IMG/VR virus record: IMGVR_UViG_3300022594_000235
Span: 42,658-106,657 of that record
From: a virus
Reading direction: 5' to 3' (one strand)
DNA: 64,000 nucleotides
The notes under the pieces were generated by a model, which had not been told where the DNA came from, searched no databases, and was given only the letters and a program-made list of their open reading frames with translations. Shown one piece after another: positions 53,884 to 64,000 of this stretch. The translations under genes were made by a program, and so were the position numbers. Each line of letters starts with the position of its first letter. Position 1 is the stretch's first letter.

Positions 53884-55599
53884 ATGCTACTTTACATCAA
53901 TACAGGAACTTCTGCTAATCAAGGCAACGGTGATAACTTAAGAACAGCGTTTACTAAAGTAAACACCATGTTCCACGAAGTCTACACAACTTTGAATTTA
54001 GGTACAACTTCTGTACAGGATGCCGCGTCTACTATTTGGGATACCCCTTCTGACCATTACGGTGTACAATATTATTACAACACCAGCACACACAAGATGC
54101 ACTCTAGTTTATTGAGTGCTACTAACGTGACACTTGGCGGTGTTAAGATTGGTAGCGGTATTCTTGTAGACGGCAACGGAGTTATTTCAGTTCCTCCAAC
54201 ATATACATTACCAGTAGCAACAACAGCAACCTTAGGTGGTATCAAAGTTGGCACAGGTTTATCAATTGATCCTATCAGTTATAAGTTAAGTAACTCCGGT
54301 GTGTTGAGCTTTGATGGCCGCACTGGTGCTATTGTATTACAAAACTCAGATATAACAACTGCATTAGGATTTACACCATTTGATGTTTCATTACTTGGAC
54401 AGCCAAATGGTGCGGCATCATTAGATGGATTTGGAAAAGTTCCAGTTAGTCAATTACCAGAAGGTGCATTAGGTGGTCTTAACTATCGCGGCACATGGAA
54501 TGCACGTACTAACACACCACAAATATTAAGTGGTATTGGATCAAGAGGATATTATTATAAAGTAGCTATTGGCGGTACAACAAACGTTGACGGTGTAGCT
54601 ATTTGGAACGTTGGTGATATACTATTATACAATGGTGCAACATGGGATAAGATCGATGGTATCGCGGCAGAAGTTACAAGTGTGTCAGGACGCACAGGCG
54701 ATGTAACATTAAGCTATGCAGATATTACTGGAACATTACCAAGTTCAGCATTTACAAGTACAGCAACAAGTTCTGTATTGGGCTCAGTTAAAATTGGCGC
54801 AGGTATCTATGCGGCGGCTGATGGTACTATTAGTGTTGACCAACGATTAGTTGTTCCAGCTACAACATCAACACTTGGTGTTATTAAAGTTGGCGCAGGC
54901 TTGAACATTGATTCAAATGGTTTGCTAAGTGCAAACGTTACTGGTACAGGTAACGCAACATTTACAGCCAACTCAATTGTAACAACAGGCACTAACGATT
55001 TAATTCTTGCTCCAGGCAGTGGACTAGTAAAAGTCCTTTACACAATAGTAACTGAAGGCGGTAATAATTCAAGCGTGTTACGTACTAACCAATTCTTGAA
55101 TGCAGGCCTAGCCACAGACTCCGTTAACTTCAGTTTACGTCTTGTAGGTGATAGTAATAATGGTACAACATTATTTGACGCAGGTGTTTATAGTAGTCCT
55201 ACAGCATTAACAGGATGGTCCAGCAAGTTCTTAGTTACCAAGTCTGGTAACGTAACAATGCAAGGCAACCTAAACGTTAGGGGCGTAGGCGGTATTACTT
55301 TTGCTGATGGTTCACAACAGACAACAGCAGTATCACAAACAACAGCAACAACTACAAAGTTAGGTAGCGTTATAGTTGGTAATGGATTGTTAATTGATCC
55401 TACAGGTATATTAAGTGTTGCAACAGGAAGCACTGGTGGTAGAATTACCAGCAGAGGCCCTAGCACAGTAGCATCAAGTACAGACCCTGGCAATCCAGGC
55501 GAAGTTACATGGGACGGTAGTTATTTTTATCTAGCAGTAGATATTAATACGTGGGTTAGAATCCCTATAGCACCAACTGATGTTCCAGGTGCATGGTAA
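53884..55599 (+). CDS. tail-fibre-like structural protein (571 aa)
   Basis: N-terminal attachment-type motif MLLYINTGTSANQGNGDNLR plus TAFTKVNTMF, as in phage baseplate/fibre proteins. Then repeats of the form LGGVKIGxGxxxDxxGxxSV (at least five), and FDGRTGAIVLQNSDITTALG, a common tail-fibre shaft motif. A terminal segment (NPGEVTWDGSYFYLAVDINT) resembles short fibre-tip domains. Thr/Ser/Gly-rich and beta-helical; probably trimeric. Confidence 0.8.
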   Translation: MLLYINTGTSANQGNGDNLRTAFTKVNTMFHEVYTTLNLGTTSVQDAASTIWDTPSDHYGVQYYYNTSTHKMHSSLLSATNVTLGGVKIGSGILVDGNGVISVPPTYTLPVATTATLGGIKVGTGLSIDPISYKLSNSGVLSFDGRTGAIVLQNSDITTALGFTPFDVSLLGQPNGAASLDGFGKVPVSQLPEGALGGLNYRGTWNARTNTPQILSGIGSRGYYYKVAIGGTTNVDGVAIWNVGDILLYNGATWDKIDGIAAEVTSVSGRTGDVTLSYADITGTLPSSAFTSTATSSVLGSVKIGAGIYAAADGTISVDQRLVVPATTSTLGVIKVGAGLNIDSNGLLSANVTGTGNATFTANSIVTTGTNDLILAPGSGLVKVLYTIVTEGGNNSSVLRTNQFLNAGLATDSVNFSLRLVGDSNNGTTLFDAGVYSSPTALTGWSSKFLVTKSGNVTMQGNLNVRGVGGITFADGSQQTTAVSQTTATTTKLGSVIVGNGLLIDPTGILSVATGSTGGRITSRGPSTVASSTDPGNPGEVTWDGSYFYLAVDINTWVRIPIAPTDVPGAW

Positions 55600-55623
55600 G
55601 AATTAATTTATTAGGAAAATAAG

Positions 55624-58600
55624 ATGGGTGTTAAGATATCACAATTACCGTTACTGGCAACGAATAAAGTTACATCTGGTGACCTGTTACCAATTGTAAA
55701 CCAAACTGACCAGGGCACACATAGAATAAGCGTAGGTACCTTACGTTCAGTTATTGAAAACAATTTGGCAACAGTTGCCGTAAGCGGGTCTTATAACGAC
55801 TTATTAAACTTGCCTGCAATGTTCCAACTAGAGCCAGCTCAGTCTAACGTACTTGGCGGTATTAAAGTTGGTGCTAACTTATCTATTGCAGTCGATGGAA
55901 CATTAAGTGCAACTCCTGGTTTCCAACAGATTAACGTTGGTAACATTGCGCTAACACAAACAACAAGTGCGTTAACATTTGAAGGTTCTGGTGGTTTAAC
56001 AATTACAGCTGATCCTATTGCCAACACTATTACATTTAACGGAAGTGGTGCAGGTGGTGGCGGCGGCGGTGGTGGCTCTGGTAACGTTGGCAAAGGTTCA
56101 ACAGGAACACTAGCAGTTTACTTTAACACAACAACAGTCACTGGCACCAACATTACATTTGACGGCAACAATTTAGGTGTACAAGGTATTGTATCTGCGG
56201 CTAGTGTTGTTACCAGTAAGCTAACGGTAACTACAATTACCAACACTGGTGACGTGGCTATTGCTCCAGGCGGCAACGTTGACGTCACTAACAAACGTAT
56301 TCTTAACTTGGCTAATCCACAAGGATCAACTGATGCGGCTAACAAAGCCTATGTTGATTCACAAAAAGCATTTGGTAAAATTATTGTTGGCGGTGCAAGT
56401 CTAGTAACAGCTAACAGTAACACAGATGCTATTACATTCATCGGCGGTAACAACGTTCAGTTAACTACTAACCCTGCAACTCGTAGCGTTACTATTGCAG
56501 TTAACAACACGTTGTCATTTGCTCTACTACCAGCAAGTACAACAACAATTGGTGGTATCATTGTTGGCGCTGGATTGAACATTGATCAAAATGGTATATT
56601 AAGTAACACAGCAATCGCTTCAGTAAGTACAGCAACTACTACAACAGCAGGTACTGTTATTGTTGGTACCGGATTAGCAATTAGTGCGGCTGGTACATTA
56701 ACAGCATTAGCACAGGCATTAACAACTGCTACAGGTTCAACACTTGGTGGTGTTAAAATTGGTCCTGGTATTCTTATTACAGCAGATGGTACTATCCAAG
56801 TACCGCAACAAAACTTAACAACAGCAACATCATTCTTATTAGGTGGTGTTAAAATTGGCGCAGGTATAGCGGCCGCTGTTGACGGAACAATTAGCGTTAG
56901 TGTAGCAGGTATTCCTGTTGCAACAAGTAGCTCAACTGGTATTGTTAAACCTGGTTATGGTTTAAGTGTAGGCAGTGATGGCGCATTGAACTTAGGTGCT
57001 AATGGTAACTTTACTGTTACAGGTAGCCTAATAGTAAACGGAAGTATTACAGCAACAAGCATTACAACTACAGGTACTGGTTTAACTATTATTGGTAGTG
57101 CTAACGATCTACAACTACAGGCAACAGGACAAGTTACTTCAACTGCTCCTATTCAAATTACAACAAGTTCAGCAAGTACAAGTCCTATTACAGGTGCATT
57201 GATTGTTGGCCTATACGGCACTAACTCTGCAGGCGTTGGCGTTGCAGGATCAGTGTTCACGGGTGCTGATTCAAACTTTAACGGAGTTACTGTTGGCGCA
57301 GGTGGTGGCAGTCAAGCAAACAACGTAGCTGTTGGTGCTAATGCCCTTAAGACTAACGCCAGTGGTAGATACATTACAGCAGTTGGTGCAAATGCATTAC
57401 AATTTGTGCAGGCCAGCGACAACGTTGGCTTAGGTTACTCATCTGGTATTGGATTAACTAACGGCGGACAAAACACCTTACTAGGTAACTATGCCGGTAG
57501 CCAATTACAAACAGGTCAAAATAACGTAGCCGTTGGTTACCAAGCACAACTTGGTATATTAAACGGAAGTGGTAACGTAGTATTAGGTTCAACTATACTA
57601 GGCAATTCATCAGTTGCAGTAAACAATAACGTTATCATTGGTTACAACATTCAAAACACAGTTAGCCGTCCTGGCGCTAACACAATCGCTATCGGTGCAA
57701 CATCATTAGGTAATGCTACTGGTACTAACTTAATCATGTTAGGTTATGGTGCGGGTAGCGGATTAACTTCAGCAACCAACCAAGTTATTATTGGTGGATA
57801 CTCTGGTAACAACATTGCTACTGGTGCATTCAACGGATATGTAACTCTTGCGGACGGTGCTGGCACACTAAAAGCTCAGTGGGATGGTTCGGGCGCATTA
57901 ACACATCCTGGTAGTATTAATATTCAAAGCAACGCAGGTTCAACTAGCGTTTATACTGGTGCATTAGTAGTAACTGGTGGTGTTGGTATTCAAGGAACAT
58001 TAACAGCCGCAGTTCTTAATGCAACACAAATTTTACAAGCAGGCAGTCCTGTTGTAACACTTGCAACACTAGGTAGCCAAGTATCAAGTATATCTGGCGG
58101 AACTGATATTAGTGTAAGTTCGTCAACTGGTGCAGTTAGTATTAGTGATTCGAGCACATTACAGTCAGTAACTGGCAGAGGTTTTACAACTACTACTAAA
58201 ATTAATATTACCAACGTATCTGGATCAAGCGATTATACTTCTGGCGCACTAACAGTAGCCGGCGGTGTAGGTATTGGCGGAAATTTAAACGTCAACGGTA
58301 ACATTACAGCAACTAGTGTTTCAATTAACGGTGCTCCAGTTATTGCTGGATTAAATTGGACTGGCAATTACATTAGTGTGTCTACTTCAACGTACTTAGG
58401 CACATACATTGCTACATTAACAAACACTGGTGTAACAGATATTCAGTCAGGTTTAGCTAACGGTGTACAAGGTTTATCAATTACTGGTGGTTCAGCAGTT
58501 CAGTTTACAGATATTGCTGGTAGCTTTAAGATTGGTAAACAATATACTATTGTAACAACAGGTACTGTTGGTAATTACACAAACTTTACTGCAATTGGCT

Positions 58601-59715
58601 CTCCAACTAACAACGTCGGACAACAGTTCTTTGCAACTGGTGCAGGTAGTGGTAACGGTACTGCTTATTACTCATCAGGTAATACTGGTTCTATTACAAT
58701 CAGTAACGTAGACACTATTGACTCTGTAGCACAGCGTATGTATAACCAAGCAGGTTATGCACGTATTCAAAACATTCCACAGTTAACGATGACAAACATC
58801 TTAACTATCTTGAATACAGCTACATCAACAGGTTCTGTATACGGTGCGTTAACTGTAGCAGGTGGTGTTGGTATTGCAGGTAACTTGTATGTAGGTTCTG
58901 CGGCTACTCCAACAAGTGTGTTGATTAACGGATTCCCAATCTCAACATCAACTGTGTTCAACGGCGGTACCATTACTGGTAAGATGTATATTCAGAACGC
59001 AGGCGATAGTGCGGCAACTAAAACAAACAACGCTCTAGCTGTCGACGGTGCTGTGTATGCAAGTAACTTCTACCTAAACGGTACAGCACTATCAACAAGC
59101 ACAGTATGGAACGGTGGTACAGTTACTGGTGCAGTTAACATTACAAACGCAACAGCGTCAGTTGGTACAACAACTGGTGCGTTGATTGTTGCAGGTGGGG
59201 TTGGTGTACAAGGTCCAATTTATGCTACTGGCTTCTACGATCAAGGTCAACGTCCAATTGGTGTTGGTCCTACATTTAGTTCGATTAGTTCAAGTACACA
59301 AGCTATTGCTACTGGCGCATTTACCAAAGTTAACTTTAACTCAGTTAACTGGGATACCAACTCAGCATCTTACTCAACAGTTAACATGCAATGGAAACCT
59401 ACAGTTCCTGGATTCTATCACATATCAGCCGGTGTAAGAACTCCAACTACTGCGGCCGCCACTGGGTTCAGTCAGATCGCAATCTTTAAGAACGGTGCTG
59501 TTTATAGAACAGGTACTACAGTTCCTAACTCTACTACTAACCCGGGCGAATGTACAGTTACAGCGGTTATTGATATCTTAACTGCGGGTACTGACTTCAT
59601 TGAAATTTACTTGTACCAGAACAGCGGAGCAAGTATGACAATTCCAGGCGGCACTACGAGTACATACTTTACTGGATGTTATCTAAGACCATACACACTA
59701 AGCGCAGGTTTCTAA
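55624..59715 (+). CDS. long tail-fibre-like structural protein (1363 aa)
   Basis: It starts MGVKISQLPLLATNKVTSGD, a typical virion-fibre N-terminus. Six LGG(V/I)K(I/V)GxGxxxxxDGTxSV-type repeats lie in residues about 75-450, a glycine run (GAGGGGGGGGSGNVG) near 140, YadA-head-like repeats at about 555-730, and several GALxVxGGVGIxGxLxV repeats later. The C-terminal about 150 residues (WKPTVPGFYHISAG and on) form a C1q/TNF-like jelly roll, a likely receptor-binding tip. Confidence 0.82.
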   Translation: MGVKISQLPLLATNKVTSGDLLPIVNQTDQGTHRISVGTLRSVIENNLATVAVSGSYNDLLNLPAMFQLEPAQSNVLGGIKVGANLSIAVDGTLSATPGFQQINVGNIALTQTTSALTFEGSGGLTITADPIANTITFNGSGAGGGGGGGGSGNVGKGSTGTLAVYFNTTTVTGTNITFDGNNLGVQGIVSAASVVTSKLTVTTITNTGDVAIAPGGNVDVTNKRILNLANPQGSTDAANKAYVDSQKAFGKIIVGGASLVTANSNTDAITFIGGNNVQLTTNPATRSVTIAVNNTLSFALLPASTTTIGGIIVGAGLNIDQNGILSNTAIASVSTATTTTAGTVIVGTGLAISAAGTLTALAQALTTATGSTLGGVKIGPGILITADGTIQVPQQNLTTATSFLLGGVKIGAGIAAAVDGTISVSVAGIPVATSSSTGIVKPGYGLSVGSDGALNLGANGNFTVTGSLIVNGSITATSITTTGTGLTIIGSANDLQLQATGQVTSTAPIQITTSSASTSPITGALIVGLYGTNSAGVGVAGSVFTGADSNFNGVTVGAGGGSQANNVAVGANALKTNASGRYITAVGANALQFVQASDNVGLGYSSGIGLTNGGQNTLLGNYAGSQLQTGQNNVAVGYQAQLGILNGSGNVVLGSTILGNSSVAVNNNVIIGYNIQNTVSRPGANTIAIGATSLGNATGTNLIMLGYGAGSGLTSATNQVIIGGYSGNNIATGAFNGYVTLADGAGTLKAQWDGSGALTHPGSINIQSNAGSTSVYTGALVVTGGVGIQGTLTAAVLNATQILQAGSPVVTLATLGSQVSSISGGTDISVSSSTGAVSISDSSTLQSVTGRGFTTTTKINITNVSGSSDYTSGALTVAGGVGIGGNLNVNGNITATSVSINGAPVIAGLNWTGNYISVSTSTYLGTYIATLTNTGVTDIQSGLANGVQGLSITGGSAVQFTDIAGSFKIGKQYTIVTTGTVGNYTNFTAIGSPTNNVGQQFFATGAGSGNGTAYYSSGNTGSITISNVDTIDSVAQRMYNQAGYARIQNIPQLTMTNILTILNTATSTGSVYGALTVAGGVGIAGNLYVGSAATPTSVLINGFPISTSTVFNGGTITGKMYIQNAGDSAATKTNNALAVDGAVYASNFYLNGTALSTSTVWNGGTVTGAVNITNATASVGTTTGALIVAGGVGVQGPIYATGFYDQGQRPIGVGPTFSSISSSTQAIATGAFTKVNFNSVNWDTNSASYSTVNMQWKPTVPGFYHISAGVRTPTTAAATGFSQIAIFKNGAVYRTGTTVPNSTTNPGECTVTAVIDILTAGTDFIEIYLYQNSGASMTIPGGTTSTYFTGCYLRPYTLSAGF
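57280..57815 (+). repeat. YadA-head-like repeats within the fibre gene
   Basis: Codons for NxxAVGxxAL, NVGLGYSSG, NTLLGNYAG, NNVAVGYQA, NVVLGS and NTIAIGATS recur about every 14-24 residues. This is the left-handed beta-roll pattern of trimeric adhesin heads. Confidence 0.7.
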
Positions 59716-59716
59716 T

Positions 59717-61273
59717 ATGCATAGATACTACGTTGTTGTTAATGATCCTCAATATAAAGATGAGGTATTTGATCAATTGGTTAACAAAGAAGGTAACCAA
59801 TTCATTCCCAATCGCGAAGTTGATTGTGTCAATGACCACCCAGCAAGCGAATACAACGGAGAATTTGTATTAACGGACGAGGAAGCAGAACGCCTAAGAG
59901 ATGATCCTAGAATATGGGATGTACATCGCGATCCGTTAGAGTTAGGTGCTGTAATTAAACCGTTCGCAGTACTTCCTGGTTCTTATAGTAAAGATACTAC
60001 AGGTATTGTTGCTACTGAAAACAATTGGGGACTTGCTAGATGTATTGCTCGATCAGAACCTTTTGGATCTAATACTACATTAACAAACTTTACCTATACA
60101 CTTGATGGTGCTGGCGTAGATATTATTTTTCTAGATACTGGAATATTAAAGTACCATCCAGAGTTTGCTAAAAACCCAGATGGTACTGGTGGCAGTCGTG
60201 TTGTTGATATAGACTGGGCAAGATTTGGTATTATGACTAGTAACCCTGGAACAAGTTGGGTAGGCGACTTAGACGGACACGGAACTAATGTTGCTAGTAT
60301 TGCGGCAGGTATCACCAACGGTTGGGCAAAGAAAGCCAACATCTATGCTATTAATATTATAGATATTACAAACAATCCAAATACCTACACTGATGCGCTG
60401 TCTGCACTACAAACAGTCCGTGCATTCCATAACGCAAAAACTTCAAACAAATTTGGATGGAAGCAACCTACAGTTGTTAATAACAGTTGGGGATATTCGC
60501 AATCTTACATTGCAATGACTGGTACTAACTATCAAGGTACTATGCATCCGGCATCTGGGCCTAATCCAATATACGGCCAAGTTCCATCACAGGGCGATGT
60601 ACTTGCAAATGCTACTCACGGAATACGAGTTACAGCAATTGAGTCAGAAATACTATCTTGTCAAAACGCAGGAATTATATTTGTAGGTGCCGCCGGTAAC
60701 GACAGTATGAAAATTGACGTAACTACAGGAGCAGACTATAATAACTATTGGATAGATTCTACTCGCAATAAGTTTTACTATCACAGAGGTTCTACTCCGG
60801 GCGCAACTCCGGGTGTAATCTGTGTTGCCGCAATGAGTCAAGCAATACCAGAACATAAAATTGGTTTTAGTTCTACTGGTCCTAGAGTTGACGTTGTTGC
60901 ACCAGGCAACTATATTATGGGCGGATATATAAATTCGTCTTATATTTTCAACGCAGTAGCTGATCCACGCAGTAGTGTAAGTACTAGCTCTGCTACTACA
61001 TTTTATCTTAACAAAATCTCAGGAACAAGTCAAGCGACTCCACAAGTTGTTGGAGTTGTTGCATGTCTAATGCAGGCTCGCCCATTTTATAATCAAACTA
61101 TGGTTAATCAATGGGTACAACAAAATTCAACCGCAAATATTCTAAATGAAACTTATTATGGCCCTACGACCAGTACAGTATATCTCAATTATGCCAGCTT
61201 ACAAGGCGGTACAAACGCGGTTTTATATCAGCCCTTTAATGGATCAAATCCGACAACTATCTCGACTTCCTAA
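59717..61273 (+). CDS. subtilisin-family (S8) protease, virion-linked (518 aa)
   Basis: Catalytic triad D140 (DIIFLDTG), H188 (DGHGTNVAS) and S438 (SGTSQATP), with oxyanion Asn328 (AAGND). Residues 1-80 look like an inhibitor/propeptide-type domain (VVVNDPQYKDEVFDQLV). There is no signal peptide. It lies between fibre genes and starts 1 nt past one of them, so it is probably carried in the virion for fibre maturation or for digesting host surface protein. Confidence 0.88.
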   Translation: MHRYYVVVNDPQYKDEVFDQLVNKEGNQFIPNREVDCVNDHPASEYNGEFVLTDEEAERLRDDPRIWDVHRDPLELGAVIKPFAVLPGSYSKDTTGIVATENNWGLARCIARSEPFGSNTTLTNFTYTLDGAGVDIIFLDTGILKYHPEFAKNPDGTGGSRVVDIDWARFGIMTSNPGTSWVGDLDGHGTNVASIAAGITNGWAKKANIYAINIIDITNNPNTYTDALSALQTVRAFHNAKTSNKFGWKQPTVVNNSWGYSQSYIAMTGTNYQGTMHPASGPNPIYGQVPSQGDVLANATHGIRVTAIESEILSCQNAGIIFVGAAGNDSMKIDVTTGADYNNYWIDSTRNKFYYHRGSTPGATPGVICVAAMSQAIPEHKIGFSSTGPRVDVVAPGNYIMGGYINSSYIFNAVADPRSSVSTSSATTFYLNKISGTSQATPQVVGVVACLMQARPFYNQTMVNQWVQQNSTANILNETYYGPTTSTVYLNYASLQGGTNAVLYQPFNGSNPTTISTS

Positions 61274-61293
61274 GATTAGAAATCTTTTATTTC
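61272..61293 (+). terminator. possible terminator
   Basis: AAGATT-AGA-AATCTT then TTATTT, overlapping the protease stop codon. A short stem. Confidence 0.45.
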
Positions 61294-61295
61294 CG

Positions 61296-61303
61296 GTAAA
61301 TAC
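61296..61303 (+). promoter_or_regulatory. T4-type late promoter box GTAAATAC
   Basis: 23 nt upstream of the ATG at 61327, leaving room for an AGGAG site in the leader. Confidence 0.5.
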
Positions 61304-61326
61304 TGGGTCCTAGGAGCCTTTTTAGA

Positions 61327-64000
61327 ATGTCAACATCAAGTAATAGAATAAGTTTTCAATATGTAAAAGTTGGAACAAACACCTATTCTGGTAATGCAGA
61401 TACAGTTAACGTAGCATTTAATAAAATTAATTCTAATTTTACTGCTATTGCTAACAGTTTAAGCAATATACTAGTTCCCATAGCTAACTCAGTTACTACG
61501 GGCTCTGTAAGAATTGGACAAGGTATCAATGTAACACCGGACGGTACAATCTCCGTAGGACAAACGGTACATATTGGCGCACCTGGACATTTAACTGGCG
61601 ACATCGGTGATGCTGTTGGCACACTAGAAACTGATAATAATTTATTATATGTAAGCACAGGTAGTTTTAGTCCTAGCTTTGCTTTCAATCCGGTGTTTAA
61701 TCCATCAGCAGGTGGAACACAAGTTGGTACTGGTACCAACACAGCTACCGTAACAACAATTTCAACAGCATCGCTGATTACAACATCTAGCTATGTGTTT
61801 GGTGCGGCTACTCAAGCGGCGCAAGGATATGTATCTGGTACTTGGGTAGTTTACGATACTAGTTACAATGCATACCCAGTAACACAATTGACAGCACAGC
61901 AGGGAACAACTCCTGTTACTATATTAACGTTGAACACAACTACTTCTGTAAGTAGCTCAAGCGTGTTCTATGTATCTACACAAGATATTTGGCATAGACT
62001 TCCTTATATCAACCATGCAGGTAAACTACCAGTTAGCGTAATTCCTTATCAAGTAGGTAACATCACTTATAGTGTTACTACAGGTACAGATGTTATTACC
62101 ACAATTGGAACAACTGCTAACGATCTAGTAATACAGCCACAAGGCCGTACTGTTATCAACAGTTCACTATTAATCAATGGTGCATTAAACATTGGCGCTC
62201 CATTAAGTGTAAGCACAAGTACAGCCGTTGGTGACTATACCGTTAGCCCAGCAGGCAATATTTTCCTACAACGTCCTACTTATATTACGAGTAGCACACT
62301 AGTATCAGGACAGTTTGTTGCAACAGCTACCTTAACACACTATGTTGGTGGCATCAGCTTAGGACCTATGATTGGTGCTCCTGGTGAAGCTATCAGCACA
62401 AACATAAATCAACAAAACTTATACATTTTGCCATACGGTGATCTTTATATTGGAGATCCAGGTAAGGCAGTTTCTACTCACCAATACGGTGATATGGATA
62501 TTACTGGCAATGTATCAATTACTTCTGATTTAACAGTTGATAATAATATTAATGCTCCTGTATTCCGTATTCCTACAACCGTAAGTGGACAATATCACGA
62601 ACTATCAAATATCAACACGCAGGACCTAAGTGTTGCTGTTGAAGGAGATATGTTTGTTGGATTCAACTACGGTGATACCGTACACGTTGATGGACAAGTA
62701 CAAGCACTAAACTTTAAGGGTCCTAATGCAACTCCGGCATACTTTAGTCAGGGTACTGATGTTCGCAACGGATTGTTTATTGATCAGAAGCTAACATTTG
62801 CCAACAGTTCTTTAACTGTATCTAGCGGTAGCAACTTGGTTGTTACTGGCGGTGCTGGTTCAACAGATGGCATTACAATTAAAACTAACAATACATTTGG
62901 TACTGTAACATTAACAGCATCAAATGCATCAGCTGTACTAGGACAAGGTATTGTATTAAAAGGCAATACTAACAATTCGGAAGTTGATGTTACTGACAGC
63001 GTTTACTTAAAGTCAGGATCAAGTTCGTGGAAGTTTGATCAATATGGCCGCATAGTATTCCCAGACGGAACACTACAGATTACAGCGTTTACTGCTAATC
63101 CAACACTACAGGGACTAACAGTAACCAATGCAACAATTCTACATCATGTAACTGTTCAAACAACAGCAACAGTTAACGGACAGTTGTTGGTCAATAATAC
63201 TGCAACAATTAGCCAAGACTTAAACGTATTAGGTAGCACAATTATCAGTGGTAACCTAACAGTATTAGGTGCTAACACTATTGTTAACTCAACAAGCACA
63301 GCAGTAGCTGATCCAGTAATTGATATTGGTGGCGGCCCTAACGGCACAATGCTAACAGCCAATGACGGCTTAGACAAAGGTATTGTACTACACTACTTCT
63401 CAACACAGAACACACGTATGTTCTTAGGGCGTGATGCTACTACTGGTAGACTACACTTACGTGACAATATTGATCCTGGTGTTGGTCCAGCAGTTAACAG
63501 CGACTTTAGCACAGGCGGTGTATGGGGTGGTGCAAGTTTTGGTAGTCTAAAACTATTAGGTGGAGCCAACGCTACAGGTGCAAACAACGGCACAGGTGAC
63601 TTACAAATTTCAGGTGGTGCGGCAATTGCTGGCGACTTGTATGTAGGTGGCGCACTAAACCTAAGTGGTAACGAACTAACAATTGGTAGTGCGTCATTTA
63701 ATAACGGCCTAACAGTTAGTGGTAGTCAAACACCTGGCGTAGAATACTTTACAATTAACACAGGTGGATTAACTCCATCTACAACATTCCAAGTTGATAG
63801 CGCAACAGGTAATACACAATTAACTGGTACCTTGAATGTACAAGGTGCAGGTACTATTACAGGTCTAGCAAGTTTACAAAACAATTTAAACTTAGCCGGC
63901 GACTTTGCAATCAACGTAAACAAATTCACAGTAGCAAGTGTTACAGGTAATACAGCAGTAGCAGGAACATTAAACGTAACTGGTGCAACAACACTACAAA
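61327..64000 (+). CDS. tail-fibre-like structural protein, partial (at least 891 aa)
   Basis: Open to the end of the window. MSTSSNRISFQYVKVGTNTY plus NVAFNKINSNF repeats the attachment-type N-terminus of the gene at 53884. Then VRIGQGINVTPDGTISV, long Thr/Ser/Asn beta-rich segments, and TATVNGQLLVNNTATISQDL plus GNLTVLG repeats. It is a fibre or baseplate-appendage protein of the same family as its neighbours. The C-terminus lies outside. Confidence 0.8.
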   Translation, partial: MSTSSNRISFQYVKVGTNTYSGNADTVNVAFNKINSNFTAIANSLSNILVPIANSVTTGSVRIGQGINVTPDGTISVGQTVHIGAPGHLTGDIGDAVGTLETDNNLLYVSTGSFSPSFAFNPVFNPSAGGTQVGTGTNTATVTTISTASLITTSSYVFGAATQAAQGYVSGTWVVYDTSYNAYPVTQLTAQQGTTPVTILTLNTTTSVSSSSVFYVSTQDIWHRLPYINHAGKLPVSVIPYQVGNITYSVTTGTDVITTIGTTANDLVIQPQGRTVINSSLLINGALNIGAPLSVSTSTAVGDYTVSPAGNIFLQRPTYITSSTLVSGQFVATATLTHYVGGISLGPMIGAPGEAISTNINQQNLYILPYGDLYIGDPGKAVSTHQYGDMDITGNVSITSDLTVDNNINAPVFRIPTTVSGQYHELSNINTQDLSVAVEGDMFVGFNYGDTVHVDGQVQALNFKGPNATPAYFSQGTDVRNGLFIDQKLTFANSSLTVSSGSNLVVTGGAGSTDGITIKTNNTFGTVTLTASNASAVLGQGIVLKGNTNNSEVDVTDSVYLKSGSSSWKFDQYGRIVFPDGTLQITAFTANPTLQGLTVTNATILHHVTVQTTATVNGQLLVNNTATISQDLNVLGSTIISGNLTVLGANTIVNSTSTAVADPVIDIGGGPNGTMLTANDGLDKGIVLHYFSTQNTRMFLGRDATTGRLHLRDNIDPGVGPAVNSDFSTGGVWGGASFGSLKLLGGANATGANNGTGDLQISGGAAIAGDLYVGGALNLSGNELTIGSASFNNGLTVSGSQTPGVEYFTINTGGLTPSTTFQVDSATGNTQLTGTLNVQGAGTITGLASLQNNLNLAGDFAINVNKFTVASVTGNTAVAGTLNVTGATTLQ

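Overview
The window reads as part of a large lytic, T4-related tailed-phage genome from a Gram-negative host, probably aquatic. Evidence: T4-type late-promoter boxes (TATAAATA/TTAAATAC/GTAAATAC), a T4-like ATP-dependent DNA ligase, long repetitive tail-fibre genes, very tight gene packing, and consensus host sigma70 promoters serving many tiny genes. No ribosomal, replication-initiation or other chromosomal genes are seen. The right end is cut inside a structural gene and the left end inside an oxygenase-like gene.

Layout. (1) 1-1733: late-type small genes, including a partial 2OG-Fe(II) oxygenase and a DUF2061 membrane protein. (2) 1975-12559: an early block, almost all on the minus strand, of small mostly unknown proteins (AAA ATPase, SWIM-finger protein, cell wall hydrolase, YubB-like protein, HTH protein). 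These are driven by sixteen minus-strand TTGACA-17-TATAAT-type promoters, many with a GGT-AAA-ACC dyad in the spacer; at least two promoters have no gene behind them. (3) 12560-14763: a terminator, a structured non-coding stretch, a tRNA with CAU anticodon (probably Ile2), a GT-B-like protein, a small lipoprotein and a divergent intergenic region. (4) 14782-22590: oxygenases, a second cell wall hydrolase, Fe-S scaffold and carrier proteins, an APS kinase-nucleotidyltransferase fusion and a second DUF2061 protein. (5) 22583-50329: the striking part. It holds nine radical SAM genes, a Cys-rich repeat peptide (30397-30915), two U32-like TIM-barrel proteins, glycosyltransferases, sugar-nucleotide enzymes, a flavin-dependent halogenase homologue, a split transketolase, sulfotransferases and two deacetylases. 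(6) 50392-53274: A-type Fe-S carrier, DNA ligase, IF-1 and an HNH endonuclease. (7) 53364-64000: virion genes, namely repeat-rich tail-fibre-like proteins with a subtilisin-family protease between them.

How it may fit together (inference). IscU plus two A-type carriers could load Fe-S clusters into the nine radical SAM enzymes. One likely substrate is the protein at 30397, whose C-terminus is four CxCNC[ND]Y repeats with twelve cysteines. In parallel, APS kinase could make PAPS for three or four sulfotransferases, and UGDH-like, epimerase, transketolase and deacetylase genes could build and edit a sulfated sugar or glycan. Either product might decorate the virion or alter the infected cell surface.

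A second system-level feature is regulatory. At least ten genes have a T4-like late box 5-8 nt before the ATG. By the T4 rule, transcription would start at or within 3 nt of the start codon, implying leaderless late mRNAs.
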